A program made the translations under genes and the position numbers. The notes beneath the pieces are model-generated. The model was not told the origin of the DNA, did not search any database, and worked only from the letters and a program-made list of their open reading frames with translations. From NCBI GenBank assembly GCA_963824905.1, contig CAWGRH010000023.1, forward strand, positions 62,001 to 126,000: a stretch of 64,000 nucleotides of DNA, written 5' to 3'. The DNA is from JAJPKK01 sp963824905 (GTDB taxonomy: Bacteria > Pseudomonadota > Alphaproteobacteria > Rhizobiales > Xanthobacteraceae). Shown here in pieces: positions 17,467 through 26,205 of this stretch (position 1 is the stretch's first letter; every line of letters starts with the position of its first letter).

Positions 17467-18222
17467 ATGACGATTGCCACGATGGCGCTTTATGGGGCGG
17501 TAAGCCTTGCCATGCTGGCCGGCGCCGCGAGCGCCGCCGAAATCCGGGTGATCGGCTCCCCCGGCACGCGCGAACCCTACAATCGGCTCGTGCCGGAGTT
17601 CGAGAAGGCGACTGGAAACAAGGTGAACACCACCTGGGGCGGGGTCAGCGCGGTCGCGAAGCGCGTCGCCGATGGCGAGACCGCCGATGTGGTGATGCTT
17701 CCCGCGGCCCAGATCGACGAACTCATCAAGCTCGGCAAGGTGCGCGCCGACAGCCGCGTCAACGTTGCGTCCAGCGGCATCGGCGTCGTGGTCAAGGCCG
17801 GCGCGCCGAAGATCGACATCAGCTCGGGGGAAAGCATCAAGAAGGCCCTGCTAGCCGCAAAGAGCTTCGCCTACTCGGCCGGGCCGAGCGGCTTGCACAT
17901 CGAAAAGGTGATCCGCGACTGGGGGATTTATGACGCGGTGAAGGCCAAGATCGTGCCGCCGCGACCCAACGTCCCGATCGGCGAGATGGTGGCCGCCGGC
18001 GAGGCAGAGGTCGGCTTCCAGCAGGTGAGCGAGTTGTTGCCGGTGAAGGGCGTAGACTATCTCGGCGCGCTGCCCGCCGATATCCAGGAGGTGACGGTGT
18101 TCTCCGCCGGCGTGCATAGTGGCGCCACCGCCGCCGATGCCGGGCGGGCGCTGCTGCGATACCTCACGGCACCGGAGGCCGCGCCGGTCATCCGCAAGAC
18201 CGGGATGGAGCCCGGGGTGTGA
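17467..18222 (+). CDS. ModA-like extracellular substrate-binding protein (copy 1 of 4)
   Basis: 251 residues from the ATG at 17467, GGGAGG just upstream. A signal peptide ends ASAAEIRV. The pattern FEKATGNKVNTTWGGVSAVAKRVADGETADVVMLPAAQIDEL, then GIGVVVKAGAPKIDIS, IGEMVAAGEAEVGFQQVSELL and ALLRYLTAPEAAPVIRKTGMEPG, is that of PBP2-type molybdate-like binding proteins. No ModB/ModC genes are present. It is convergent with three paralogs on the other strand. The ligand is unlikely to be simply molybdate, because the family has many variants with unknown small anions or organics. Confidence 0.82.
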   Translation: MTIATMALYGAVSLAMLAGAASAAEIRVIGSPGTREPYNRLVPEFEKATGNKVNTTWGGVSAVAKRVADGETADVVMLPAAQIDELIKLGKVRADSRVNVASSGIGVVVKAGAPKIDISSGESIKKALLAAKSFAYSAGPSGLHIEKVIRDWGIYDAVKAKIVPPRPNVPIGEMVAAGEAEVGFQQVSELLPVKGVDYLGALPADIQEVTVFSAGVHSGATAADAGRALLRYLTAPEAAPVIRKTGMEPGV

Positions 18223-18352
18223 CACAGACGCGAGGGTGGGCCAAGACGCAGCGTCGTGCCTACGTCGGAATCTGCAACGGCACACAAATGCCCGCGATGG
18301 GCTCGCGCTTTGCGCACCCCGGGACTGACGCGTCCGCGCTGTAACGCGACCC

Positions 18353-19144
18353 TTACTTCAGCGGCGGATACATGAAGCCCTTCTTCAGGAGGGCGGCGTT
18401 GGCCGGATCGGCCATGTACTTGATGAAGTCGGTCGCGGCCTGCGGCTGCTTCGAGCCCTTCAGGACGCCGATGCCGACCGAGCCGTATTCCATCAGCTCC
18501 GGCGGCAGCGGGCCGAGATAGACGGTGCCGACCAGCGGCTGGATGACGTTCGTCTGCTGGATGCCGAGTTCGACGTCGCCGTCGAGAACCGCCTGGGCGA
18601 CGAGCTTGCCGTCGACGATTTTGATCTTGTCCTTGATCTGATCGTAGATGCCGAGCTTCTGGAACATCTGCGTGTTGAACGGCCCGGTGCCGACCTTGGT
18701 GTGGCCGATCGACTTCGCCTCGAGCAGCGCGCGCTTCAAGGCTTCCGGCGTGCGGATGTCAGGCAGCGGCTCGCCGGCCCGCATCGCGACGCCGTTGCCG
18801 ACCCGGCCGTATTCGACGACGCTGTTGCCGTCGATCTTGCCGGCCTTGATGAACTCGTCGAACTGGTTCGAGCCGAGCGACGCCAGGTCCCCGGGCCCCC
18901 CGGCCATGATCTTCTGATAGAGCGCCTGCCCGACCAGATAGTCGATCTTGACCTTGTTGCCGGTCGCCTTCTCGAAGCCCGCGGCGAGCTCGCGCACGCC
19001 GGTCGCGGTCGCCTGGTTGAGCAGTACCGTGATTTCGGCGGACTGCGCGGGGCCACCGCCCCAGATGGCGACCGCGGCGAGAAAGCCGAGCGCCAGTTTG
19101 ATCGATGGTTTCAAAACGCCCTCCATTGGTTGATGCATCATCAT
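18353..19144 (-). CDS. ModA-like substrate-binding protein (copy 2 of 4)
   Basis: Up to 263 residues. Several starts are possible; a TTG at 19114 with GGAGGG directly upstream gives the neatest signal peptide (KPSIKLALGFLAAVAIW, cleavage after PAQSA). The body repeats the paralogs: RELAAGFEKATGNKVKIDYLV, GDLASLGSNQFDEFI, EALKRALLEAKSIGHTKVGTG, LGIQQTNVIQPLVGTVYLGPLPPEL and FIKYMADPANAALLKKG. It lies downstream of copy 3, separated by a 14-bp tandem repeat, and is probably cotranscribed with copies 3 and 4. No transporter partner is near. Confidence 0.82.
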   Translation of the reverse strand: MMMHQPMEGVLKPSIKLALGFLAAVAIWGGGPAQSAEITVLLNQATATGVRELAAGFEKATGNKVKIDYLVGQALYQKIMAGGPGDLASLGSNQFDEFIKAGKIDGNSVVEYGRVGNGVAMRAGEPLPDIRTPEALKRALLEAKSIGHTKVGTGPFNTQMFQKLGIYDQIKDKIKIVDGKLVAQAVLDGDVELGIQQTNVIQPLVGTVYLGPLPPELMEYGSVGIGVLKGSKQPQAATDFIKYMADPANAALLKKGFMYPPLK

Positions 19145-19200
19145 CTCGTGCCGGCCTTATCGTGCCGGCCTCATCGTGCCGACCTCATCGTGCCGGCGGC
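19145..19200. repeat. Four tandem 14-bp repeats at an intercistronic junction
   Basis: Units 19145-19158, 19159-19172, 19173-19186 and 19187-19200 share ATCGTGCCGGCCTC with few changes. The array covers the last codons and stop (19185-19187) of binding-protein copy 3 and the gap before copy 2. Confidence 0.85.
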
Positions 19201-19931
19201 TCCATCCCGCTCTTGCGCACGAGCGCCGCGTTTTCCGGAGCGCCCATGAATTTGACCATGTCCGCCGCCACCGCCTTCTCCTTCGAGGTCACGAGCACGC
19301 CCGCCGCGAACTCGTTATAGCGCTGCAGCTCCGGCGGCAGCACGCCGCCGAGCTCCGCTCCGGCCACGGGCAGGATGACGTTGATCTGTTGCAGCGCGAT
19401 CTCGACCTCGCCGCGGGCGACTGCCTCGGCCGCCGGGAAGCCGTCGAGGAATTTGGTGCGCGCCTTGAGCGTTTCGGTGAGGCCGAGCTCCTGCATGATC
19501 TTCGCGACCATGAGGCCGCTGCCCGCCGTCGAGTAGCCGATCGATTTCGCATCGAGCATCGCGCGCTTGAAGGCTTCGACCGAGCCGAGATCGAGCTTCG
19601 GCGCGCCGGCCTTGACCGCGACCCCGATGCCGGCGCGCGCGAAGTCGACACGCGGGCCGACGATCTTTCCGCTCTTGATCATGTCGTCGATGACCGGCGG
19701 GTTGAGCGCGACGATGTCCGCCGGCATCCCGGAATTGACATAGCCCATCACGTTCGGCGCAAAGACGGCGTTGACCTTGTTGCCGGTCGCCTTCTCGAAG
19801 CCGGCCGCGAGGTCGCGGATGCCCGAGATCACCCCCATGCCGCCGACGACCGTGATCTCGGCCGCCTGCACCGCACCGTGGCACAGGACGGAGAGCGTAA
19901 AGCCGATCGCGAGCGCACCCCATTTCACCAT
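19185..19931 (-). CDS. ModA-like substrate-binding protein (copy 3 of 4)
   Basis: 248 residues from the ATG at 19931 (GGGAGAA upstream), signal peptide ending AVQAAEITV. Shares with its neighbours IRDLAAGFEKATGNKVNAVF, the GIGVAVKAGAPKLDLGSVEAFKRAMLDAKSIGYSTAGSGL block, EVEIALQQINVILPVAGAELGGVLPPELQ and the terminal VKFMGAPENAALVRKSGMEPP. Its stop lies within a 14-bp tandem repeat, so its C-terminal residues may vary between strains. The start of this gene lies 39 bp after the copy 4 stop, suggesting one transcript for copies 4-3-2. Confidence 0.82.
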   Translation of the reverse strand: MVKWGALAIGFTLSVLCHGAVQAAEITVVGGMGVISGIRDLAAGFEKATGNKVNAVFAPNVMGYVNSGMPADIVALNPPVIDDMIKSGKIVGPRVDFARAGIGVAVKAGAPKLDLGSVEAFKRAMLDAKSIGYSTAGSGLMVAKIMQELGLTETLKARTKFLDGFPAAEAVARGEVEIALQQINVILPVAGAELGGVLPPELQRYNEFAAGVLVTSKEKAVAADMVKFMGAPENAALVRKSGMEPPAR

Positions 19932-19969
19932 GACATTCTCCCGAAATCCCGTTGAAGCGCCGCGCAAAC

Positions 19970-20755
19970 TCAAGGCTTCGCCGTCACCGGCTCGACGTGC
20001 GTCTTGCGCAGCAGCGGCGCCGCCTCCGGCGACGACATGAATTTGATCATCGCACGCGCAGCATCCGGCTCCTTGGATGCGGCCAGCAAAGCGACGCTCG
20101 ACGGGCAGGGATCGTTGAGGGAGCCGGGCAGCGCGCCGACATATTCGGTCCCCGGCGCACCCACCATGATGTTGGTCTGCTGAATGCCGACGTCGAAGTC
20201 GCCTTTGGCCAGAGCTTCCACCACGGGGCCGTTGGTGGTGTAGACCGTCTTCGGCTTGAGCGTCTCGGCGAGGCCGAGCTTCTCGATGCCCTGCGCGGCA
20301 TGGGTGCCGCTGCAGCCGCGCGAATAGCCGATCGACTTCGCCGCCAGCAGCGCCGCCTTGTAGGCCTCGACCGTGCTGATGTCGGGCTTCGGAACGCCGG
20401 CGCGGACGGAGAGGCCGAGGCCGGCGAGCACGAACGGGGTCGCGGTGCCCGGCACCACGAGGCCCTTCTTGGCGAGAGCCTCGAGCCCGCCGGGATTGAC
20501 AGCGAAGAGATCGGCCTGGCCGCCGGCGGCGAGCCGGCGCTCAAGCGCCGCGCCGTCCTCCTGAATCACGGTCACCTTGTGCCCGGTCTTTTGCCCGAAG
20601 GCGGCAGCGAGTTCGCGCACGCCCGGCGTCGCGCCCTGGTTGGAGATGATGACGAGCTCGGCCGCCGCCGCGGCCCCCTGCGGCAATGCTCCCTGGAATG
20701 CCGGTGCGAGCACACCCAGAACGCATGCCACTGCCGCCTTGCCGCATCCTCCCAT
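19970..20755 (-). CDS. ModA-like substrate-binding protein (copy 4 of 4)
   Basis: 261 residues; the exact start is uncertain within the signal peptide region (Ala-rich, ending QGAAAAAELVIIS). Carries VRELAAAFGQKTGHKVTVIQEDG, a distinct LFAVNPGGLEALAKKG, GLSVRAGVPKPDISTVEAYKAALLAAKSIGYSRGCSGTHAAQ with an unusual Cys, DVGIQQTNIMVGAPGTEYVGALPGSL and FMSSPEAAPLLRKTHVEP. The conserved QQTN/QQVS segment is the paralog signature across all four genes. First gene of the probable 4-3-2 operon; the palindrome at 20848-21001 lies upstream of it. Confidence 0.82.
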   Translation of the reverse strand: MGGCGKAAVACVLGVLAPAFQGALPQGAAAAAELVIISNQGATPGVRELAAAFGQKTGHKVTVIQEDGAALERRLAAGGQADLFAVNPGGLEALAKKGLVVPGTATPFVLAGLGLSVRAGVPKPDISTVEAYKAALLAAKSIGYSRGCSGTHAAQGIEKLGLAETLKPKTVYTTNGPVVEALAKGDFDVGIQQTNIMVGAPGTEYVGALPGSLNDPCPSSVALLAASKEPDAARAMIKFMSSPEAAPLLRKTHVEPVTAKP

Positions 20756-20847
20756 GGCCGTCTCCGTTTTTTGTTCGGCAGGGAATGCCCGCTGCCCGCG
20801 CGAAGCTTATGCGGTCTTGCGACGGGGGACCAGATGGCACGGTTATA

Positions 20848-21001
20848 CCTCGCCCCGCGTGCGGGGAGAGGTCGGATCGCGCCAGCGATCCGGGTGAGGG
20901 GGCTTCGTTGCGAGTTTGAGCGCCAGCGAGAAATGCTCGGAAGCTCAGACTCGCGAAACCGCCCCCCACCCCGGCCCTCTCCCCGCACGCGGGGAAAGGG
21001 A
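20848..21001. repeat. Palindromic repeat (family D)
   Basis: CCTCGCCCCGCGTGCGGGGAGAGG at the left is a hairpin of its own and pairs at distance with CCGGCCCTCTCCCCGCACGCGGGGAAAGG at the right (20971-20999); an inner pair is GGATCGC/GCGATCC. Located between the divergent binding-protein operon and the S1C protease gene, so it does not look like a terminator for either. Confidence 0.7.
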
Positions 21002-21110
21002 GCAGGCCACCACGCTACGTAGTTCGACACCAACCCTGAGGGATTGATCTTGCCCGACGATCTTGCAACGGTTGCGTCACGTTTTTCCCTGTGGGCGGGC
21101 ATGACGGACA

Positions 21111-22163
21111 GTGGACCATCGACTCGCTTCTTTGACGCAGATCGTTCTCGCCGGGGCGCTGGCCGCCCTCGCCTGCCTCGCGCCCGCCGCTGCGCAGTCG
21201 CCCTCGCCAAGCAGCGCGCTGACCGACGCCGAGCGCGCCACCGTCGCGCTGTTCGCGCGGGTGTCGCCGTCGGTCGTCGGCGTCACCGTCATCATCGGCG
21301 CCGACGACCCGGCAAAATTCAGGATCGACATCGGCTCGGGCTTCATCTGGGACGGTGGGAACATCGTCACCAACGAGCATGTCGTCCATGACGCCGGCAC
21401 CATCACCATCTGGCTCGCCTCGGGCGATCAGTTCGAGGCAGAGGTGATCGGCGTCGCGCCGAACTACGATCTCGCGGTACTGCGCGCCAAAGAAAAGCGG
21501 CCCCTGCCCCCGCCCGTCGCCGTCGCCTCGTCGGCGGATCTCAAGGTCGGACAATCGGCCTATGTGATCGGGAGCCCGTGGGGCCTCGACCACTCGCTGA
21601 CCGCGGGGATCATCAGTGGGCTGCGGCGCGCGCTGCCGACCACGCAAGGCCGCGAGGTCACCAACATGATTCAGACCGACGCCGCGGTCTATCCCGGCAA
21701 TTCCGGCGGGCCGCTGCTCGATTTCTCAGGGCGCCTGATCGGGGTCGTCACGATCTCCTACCGGCTCGACGCGCCGAACACGGCGCTCGGGTTTGCGATC
21801 CCCTCCGACGCCGTGAGCCGCGTCATCCCGGAGCTCATCGCCAAGGGGAGGATTCCGACGGCGGGGATCGGCATCTTTCCGGCCGATGCCGCGATGCAGG
21901 CCGGCGCCGACGGGCTCGTGATCGCAAAGGTCCGCCCCGGCTCGCCGGCGGAACGCGCAGGCCTGCACGGCGCCGAGGGGCAGACCAAAGGCGACGTCAT
22001 CATCGCGGCGAACGGCAATCCCATCCGATCGACGTTCGACCTCACCAACCTCCTGGAGCAGGTCGGCATCGGCAAAAGCATCGCGCTGACGGTAAAGCGC
22101 GACGGCCGCGCCATGACGGTGCCGGTCGACATCGTCGACATCGATCAGCCGGGCCGGCGATGA
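21111..22163 (+). CDS. S1C-family serine protease (DegP/HtrA-like) with one PDZ domain
   Basis: 350 residues starting with GTG at 21111. A signal peptide ends at PAAAQS near 30. Trypsin-like catalytic triad: His90 in TNEHVV, Asp120 in NYDLAVL, Ser198 in GNSGGPL. A PDZ domain occupies roughly 240-345 (GLVIAKVRPGSPAERAGL, KGDVIIAANGNPI). HtrA proteins in the periplasm degrade or refold damaged envelope proteins. No anchoring helix other than the signal is seen. The neighbour downstream is a VOC protein in the same direction 100 bp away; no functional link is apparent. Confidence 0.9.
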   Translation: MDHRLASLTQIVLAGALAALACLAPAAAQSPSPSSALTDAERATVALFARVSPSVVGVTVIIGADDPAKFRIDIGSGFIWDGGNIVTNEHVVHDAGTITIWLASGDQFEAEVIGVAPNYDLAVLRAKEKRPLPPPVAVASSADLKVGQSAYVIGSPWGLDHSLTAGIISGLRRALPTTQGREVTNMIQTDAAVYPGNSGGPLLDFSGRLIGVVTISYRLDAPNTALGFAIPSDAVSRVIPELIAKGRIPTAGIGIFPADAAMQAGADGLVIAKVRPGSPAERAGLHGAEGQTKGDVIIAANGNPIRSTFDLTNLLEQVGIGKSIALTVKRDGRAMTVPVDIVDIDQPGRR

Positions 22164-22263
22164 CCGCGCGGTGCGGCGAAAAGATCATCCTGACGCCGCA
22201 CACATTCGCTAGTCTGTCGCGAGCCTATTGGCCGGCGCTGCCTGCCGGCCGGAAGGAGGGCAA

Positions 22264-22698
22264 ATGTCGATCCATTTCGACCATCTGACGATCGTCGTGC
22301 GGGACGTCGCGCGCGCCAAGGCGTTCTTCGCGGTGCTCGGATTCAAGGAGGCGATGTCGGTCGTCATCGCCGGCGAGCCGTTCGCGAGCTACATGGGCGT
22401 ACCCGGCATCGAGGCCGAGCATGTGACGCTGGTGCTGGAGAACTTTACGCCGCGCACCGAGATTCAGCTGCTGCGCTACCGCCATCCGGATCCGCTGCCC
22501 GATCCGCACATCCGCGACCTCCACAAGATCGGCATGAACCACGTCTGCTTCACCGTCGATGACATCGAAGGGGAAGTCGCGAAGTTCCGCGCCGCCGGAT
22601 TCCAGACGCGCAACGAGATCATGGATTTCCACTCCCGCAAGCTCGTGTTCCTCGATGGCCCGGAAGGCGTCACGATCGAGCTTTCGCAGTGGCATTAG
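22264..22698 (+). CDS. VOC family protein (glyoxalase/dioxygenase fold)
   Basis: 144 residues; a strong GGAAGGAGG (22251-22259) fixes the ATG at 22264. Two beta-alpha-beta-beta-beta modules are visible: HFDHLTIVVRDVARAKAFF and MNHVCFTVDDIEGEVAKF, with potential metal ligands His6, His in NHVCF and Glu in GVTIELSQW. This is the vicinal-oxygen-chelate fold used by glyoxalase I, methylmalonyl-CoA epimerase and extradiol dioxygenases. The specific activity cannot be called. Cytosolic; single gene. Confidence 0.85.
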   Translation: MSIHFDHLTIVVRDVARAKAFFAVLGFKEAMSVVIAGEPFASYMGVPGIEAEHVTLVLENFTPRTEIQLLRYRHPDPLPDPHIRDLHKIGMNHVCFTVDDIEGEVAKFRAAGFQTRNEIMDFHSRKLVFLDGPEGVTIELSQWH

Positions 22699-22842
22699 AA
22701 CGTGTTCGTTTAATTCAATCGTCATAGCCGGGCTTGACCACGAGTGTCCGGCACGGTTTGTGCTTTTCATGCGACGTTGGCGACCGTGGCGGGAGCGTTG
22801 GCGGCGCGATGCTCGCTGCGCCGCCTACGTGTTGCCTGCTGC

Positions 22843-24561
22843 TTACAGCCCGAATACGAACAGCATCGTCTGGCTACGCAGCTCGCGAAGCTCCGGCGTG
22901 TTGACGAGCGCGGCCTTCGCGTTCCGGCCGAGCCCGGTCAGGATCGCCACATATTGCTTGCCGCCGAACTCGAAGGTCATCGGCGGCGCGTTGAAGCCCG
23001 AGCCGACATTGATCTCCCAAAGCTGCTCGAGGCTCGTGTCGTCGTAGGCCGCGAACGATCCGTCGACGAGGCCGGTGAAGAGCAGGCCGCCTGCCGTGGT
23101 GAGGGCGGCGCTGCGGTTCGGGTACGGCTTGCGGAGCCTCTTCTTCACCTCGCCGGTGAAGGGATCGACGACGATGATGTCGGACTCGTTGCGCTCGATG
23201 TACTTGGCGACGCCACCCGGCATCGACCCGGTGGTGCTTCTGCCCATGTCCGGATCGAGCGTTGCCTCGTTGCACGACGACGACGACGGAATGTAGAGCA
23301 GCTTCGTCCGGCGGCTGTAGGAGGCCGACCAGTAATTGTTTCCACCGATCCAGGAGGGGCACAGCTTCTTGGTGCGGTCCGCCAGCGTCATCGCCTGCTG
23401 GCCCGAATAGACCTGGATGTCTTTCGACGGGTCGTAGTCGACGGGCAAACCGGTCTTCTGGTCGATGCCCTTGGTCCAGTTGACGGTGTCCACATAGGGC
23501 TTCGCCAGCACATGCTGTCCGTTGGCCCGTTCCAGCGCATAGAAGAAGCCGTTGCGTCCCGAATGGGCGACGAGCTTGCGCGCCTGCCCGGCGACCTGGC
23601 CGTCGATCAGGATGTGGGTGCCGGCCTCGTCGTAATCCCACATGTCGCCCGGCGTGTACTGGAAGTACCAGTTCATCTTGCCGCTGTCGGGATCCCACGA
23701 GATCAGGCTGTTGGTGTAGAGGTTGTTGCCCGGGCGGTAGTACGCATTGAACATCGGCACCGGATTTCCGGTGCCCCAGAGCACCTGGTTGGTGTCGGTG
23801 TCGTATGAACCGGTGACCCACATCGCGCCGCCACCGGTTTGCCAGGCGTTGTTCTTGTCCTTCCAGGTCTCCGAGCCGGTCTCGCCGGGCGCCGGGATGA
23901 CGTATTTGCGCCACGCAAGCTTGCCGGTCGCCGCATCGAGCGCGACGATGAAGTCGCGCACGCCGCGGTCGCCACCCGCAGCGCCGAGGATGATCTTGTC
24001 CTTGACGGCGAGCGGGGCTGCGGTGAGCTGCAAATCCGCCTGGCCGTCGTCGAGGCTCGTTTCCCACCTGACCTTGCCGGTTTCCTTGTCGGTCGCGATG
24101 ATGCGCGGCGGATAGTTCGCCACGGTGACGACGAGGTTGCCCCAGAGCGCCGCACCGCGGTTCGCGAGCGGCACCTTCTCCTGGCCGGGGTCCATGCGCC
24201 ACACGATCCGGCCCATTTTTCCGGAGCGCCCGTCGATCTTGTAGAGCACGCCCCATTGGTCGACGATGTAGAGGAACCCGTCCTCGGCAAGCGGGGTCGC
24301 CTCCAAGTTTTCGTTCGCCGCGCTGCCCCCGATCGCGACCGCGTAGGCGAGCTTGAGGTCCTTGACGTTCTCCTTGTTGATCCGCTCGAGCGGCGAGTAA
24401 CGCTGGCCATCATAGCTGCGGTGGTTCATCAGCCAGTTCTGCGGCTCGCGGTCGGCATTGATGAGCCGTTCTGCAGTGACTTCGGCGGCAAACGCAGGTG
24501 GCGCTGCGAGGAGCGCTCCTGCCAGCATGGACGCGGTGCGTAGACTGGTGAGTCGATTCAC
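22843..24561 (-). CDS. PQQ-dependent dehydrogenase 1 (quinoprotein, lanthanide-type WDYD motif)
   Basis: 572 residues from a GTG at 24561 with AGGGAGGAA upstream; signal peptide ends PAFAAEV. Eight-bladed quinoprotein propeller with tryptophan-docking repeats (GKVRWETSL, GKLAWRKY, LEQLWEINVGSGFNAPPMTF). Metal/PQQ site: Asn266 in GTGNPVP, Asp309 and Asp311 in WDYDEAG. The second Asp is the position that marks lanthanide-dependent XoxF/PedH enzymes. The usual Glu ligand is Asp198 (GGDRG), and the vicinal Cys-Cys of classical enzymes is absent. No dedicated cytochrome c or PQQ biosynthesis gene is adjacent. A close paralog is at 55.6-57.3 kb. Confidence 0.9.
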   Translation of the reverse strand: MNRLTSLRTASMLAGALLAAPPAFAAEVTAERLINADREPQNWLMNHRSYDGQRYSPLERINKENVKDLKLAYAVAIGGSAANENLEATPLAEDGFLYIVDQWGVLYKIDGRSGKMGRIVWRMDPGQEKVPLANRGAALWGNLVVTVANYPPRIIATDKETGKVRWETSLDDGQADLQLTAAPLAVKDKIILGAAGGDRGVRDFIVALDAATGKLAWRKYVIPAPGETGSETWKDKNNAWQTGGGAMWVTGSYDTDTNQVLWGTGNPVPMFNAYYRPGNNLYTNSLISWDPDSGKMNWYFQYTPGDMWDYDEAGTHILIDGQVAGQARKLVAHSGRNGFFYALERANGQHVLAKPYVDTVNWTKGIDQKTGLPVDYDPSKDIQVYSGQQAMTLADRTKKLCPSWIGGNNYWSASYSRRTKLLYIPSSSSCNEATLDPDMGRSTTGSMPGGVAKYIERNESDIIVVDPFTGEVKKRLRKPYPNRSAALTTAGGLLFTGLVDGSFAAYDDTSLEQLWEINVGSGFNAPPMTFEFGGKQYVAILTGLGRNAKAALVNTPELRELRSQTMLFVFGL

Positions 24562-24872
24562 GGGTTCCTCCCTGTGCGCGGGCGCGCGCGTATGAACGGT
24601 TATGAATCGGATTTGCGAGCGCCCGCCGTGGGGACTCACCGCCGTCAAATTTGTGGACTTCGGAGCGTCCGTCGGCAGGTCGCGAGTGCAGCTTACAACG
24701 ACGTACGAGGCCGGTGGAAAAATTCGTCTCTTGGAACCGCGTGTGCGGGGGCCGCTTGCGCGCGCTCAGCGCGTAGGCCGCAACGGCTTTATTGCGCCGC
24801 TCTCGATGACAGGCGGCGCACGGCGCTTCGCGCGTCGCACCTACGCCGCCATGCCTTGCGCCCCATTCGGCT
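24562..24872. other. Intergenic region with GCGC-rich repeat text, no gene
   Basis: It should hold the promoter of PQQ dehydrogenase 1 on the left. The right part contains GGCCGCAACGGCTTTATTGCGCCGC and GGCGCACGGCGCTTCGCGCG, text related to the hairpin at 26126-26150 on the other side of the peptidase gene. No coding potential that I trust. Confidence 0.5.
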
Positions 24873-26096
24873 TCATTTCCCGAGCGTCGCGCCGGTAAGC
24901 TTGGCGATGCCGGCGAGCGTCGTCTGGGCTGCGTTGAGGCCCAGTCGGAAATCCTTGTCCGAATAGGACGTAAAGCGGTCGGTCGGCTGGTGGTAATGCG
25001 GATTCGAACCCGCCCCGATCTGTTCTCCGCGCTCGTTCTCGCGCAGGGTGATCGACGGAACCAGATCCATGAACGGCGTCGAATCGGTGTTGGTCATGTG
25101 GGGGCCGACGGCCGCGGGATAATCGGTCGCGTATTTCTCATTGGCGTCGCGTAAGGCGAAGGCGAGCTTCATCGCCTGATCGGCGAACCTCGACGTCGCC
25201 TGGAACTCGATGTTGACGTCGGCCTCCAGCCGCTGCTCCGGACTGATCGTGCCGTCGGGGCGCGGCAGGCCGTGATCCCACAGCATCATGTCGTGCTGGA
25301 TCATCCCGAGCCATCTCGGCTCCGGATAGCGGCCGGAGCCGGGCGGGCTCTCCTTGCCCTGCAACGCGGCACGCTGCTGAACATAGGCGAAGGCGCCGTT
25401 GAGCCCGGTCTCCTCGTTGTTCCACAGCACGAAGCGGATCGAACGGTCGGTCATGACGTCCGGCGCGCTCAACACGCGGGCCAGTTCCATGACCAGCGCC
25501 GCACCGGAGGCATCGTCGTCCACCGCCTCGCCGAAGCCGCGTCCATCCATGTGGCCGCCGACGATGTACATTTCCTCCGGATGGGTCGCGCCGACCTTGG
25601 TGCAGTAGACCTCCTCGCGCGGCCCCGGCGTCGGAAGCGGCGCGTTGAGCGCGCGCAGCGCCGGATCGGTCTGCGCATCGGGATCGTTGTTGGGGAATAT
25701 CGGCACCACCACGCCGCGCACGCGGGCGCCGCCGAGGCCCGAGCGAAACTCGCCGCTCGGGATGGTGAACGGTGGTGCCGTACGGGCCGGCGACGACGGT
25801 TCGGCGGGGCGGTCGTAGACGTAATGCAGGCGCTCGACGGTACAGCCATAGCTTGCGAGCTCGCGCGCGATCCATTCGACCGCGGCCCGGTTGCGCTCGG
25901 TGCCCTGCCGGCGGTCGCCGAATTGGGCGAGGCCCTTGATGCTCGCCTTGTAGCGCTCGAGATCGAGCCGTCCGACCAGGACCGCTATGGGATCGCGGCT
26001 CTGCCCCTGCGCCGAAGCGGGCGGTGGCGCGACGATCGGCGGGCAGCACGCCAGGACCATGGCTCCGGCGATGACGATGTTCGGTAAGGTCTTCAT
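24873..26096 (-). CDS. M28 family zinc metallopeptidase, exported
   Basis: 407 residues with GAGGAG before the ATG; signal peptide ends PPASAQ near 30. Di-zinc aminopeptidase core: His182 in VGGHMDGRG, Asp194 in EAVDDDASG, Glu in NNEETG (228-229, catalytic plus ligand), Asp in IQHDMM, and the final His in NPHYHQPTD. M28 enzymes remove N-terminal residues or act as carboxypeptidases in the periplasm. PHMTNTDSTPFMDL suggests the substrate-pocket loop of the plasma-glutamate-carboxypeptidase branch. Single gene; a GGCGCAAT...ATTGCGCC hairpin lies upstream. Confidence 0.88.
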   Translation of the reverse strand: MKTLPNIVIAGAMVLACCPPIVAPPPASAQGQSRDPIAVLVGRLDLERYKASIKGLAQFGDRRQGTERNRAAVEWIARELASYGCTVERLHYVYDRPAEPSSPARTAPPFTIPSGEFRSGLGGARVRGVVVPIFPNNDPDAQTDPALRALNAPLPTPGPREEVYCTKVGATHPEEMYIVGGHMDGRGFGEAVDDDASGAALVMELARVLSAPDVMTDRSIRFVLWNNEETGLNGAFAYVQQRAALQGKESPPGSGRYPEPRWLGMIQHDMMLWDHGLPRPDGTISPEQRLEADVNIEFQATSRFADQAMKLAFALRDANEKYATDYPAAVGPHMTNTDSTPFMDLVPSITLRENERGEQIGAGSNPHYHQPTDRFTSYSDKDFRLGLNAAQTTLAGIAKLTGATLGK

Positions 26097-26125
26097 GGGC
26101 TCCTCGGACAGAAACGCGATCTTAG

Positions 26126-26150
26126 GGGCGCAATCGCTTTATTGCGCCGC
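26126..26150. repeat. Small hairpin GGGCGCAAT / ATTGCGCC
   Basis: An 8-bp inverted repeat with a CGCTTT loop just upstream of the M28 gene; a partial third arm (GGCGCAATGCGC) follows at about 26163. Related text occurs at about 24777-24800. Confidence 0.5.
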
Positions 26151-26205
26151 ACGAAGAAGAATGGCGCAATGCGCTTTAGCTTATTGCACCCTGCTCCCCC
26201 GCAAA

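Noticed and set aside
22700..22842. Possible terminator or repeat after the VOC gene
   Set aside because: Only a weak GCGGCGC pairing was seen; not strong enough to report.
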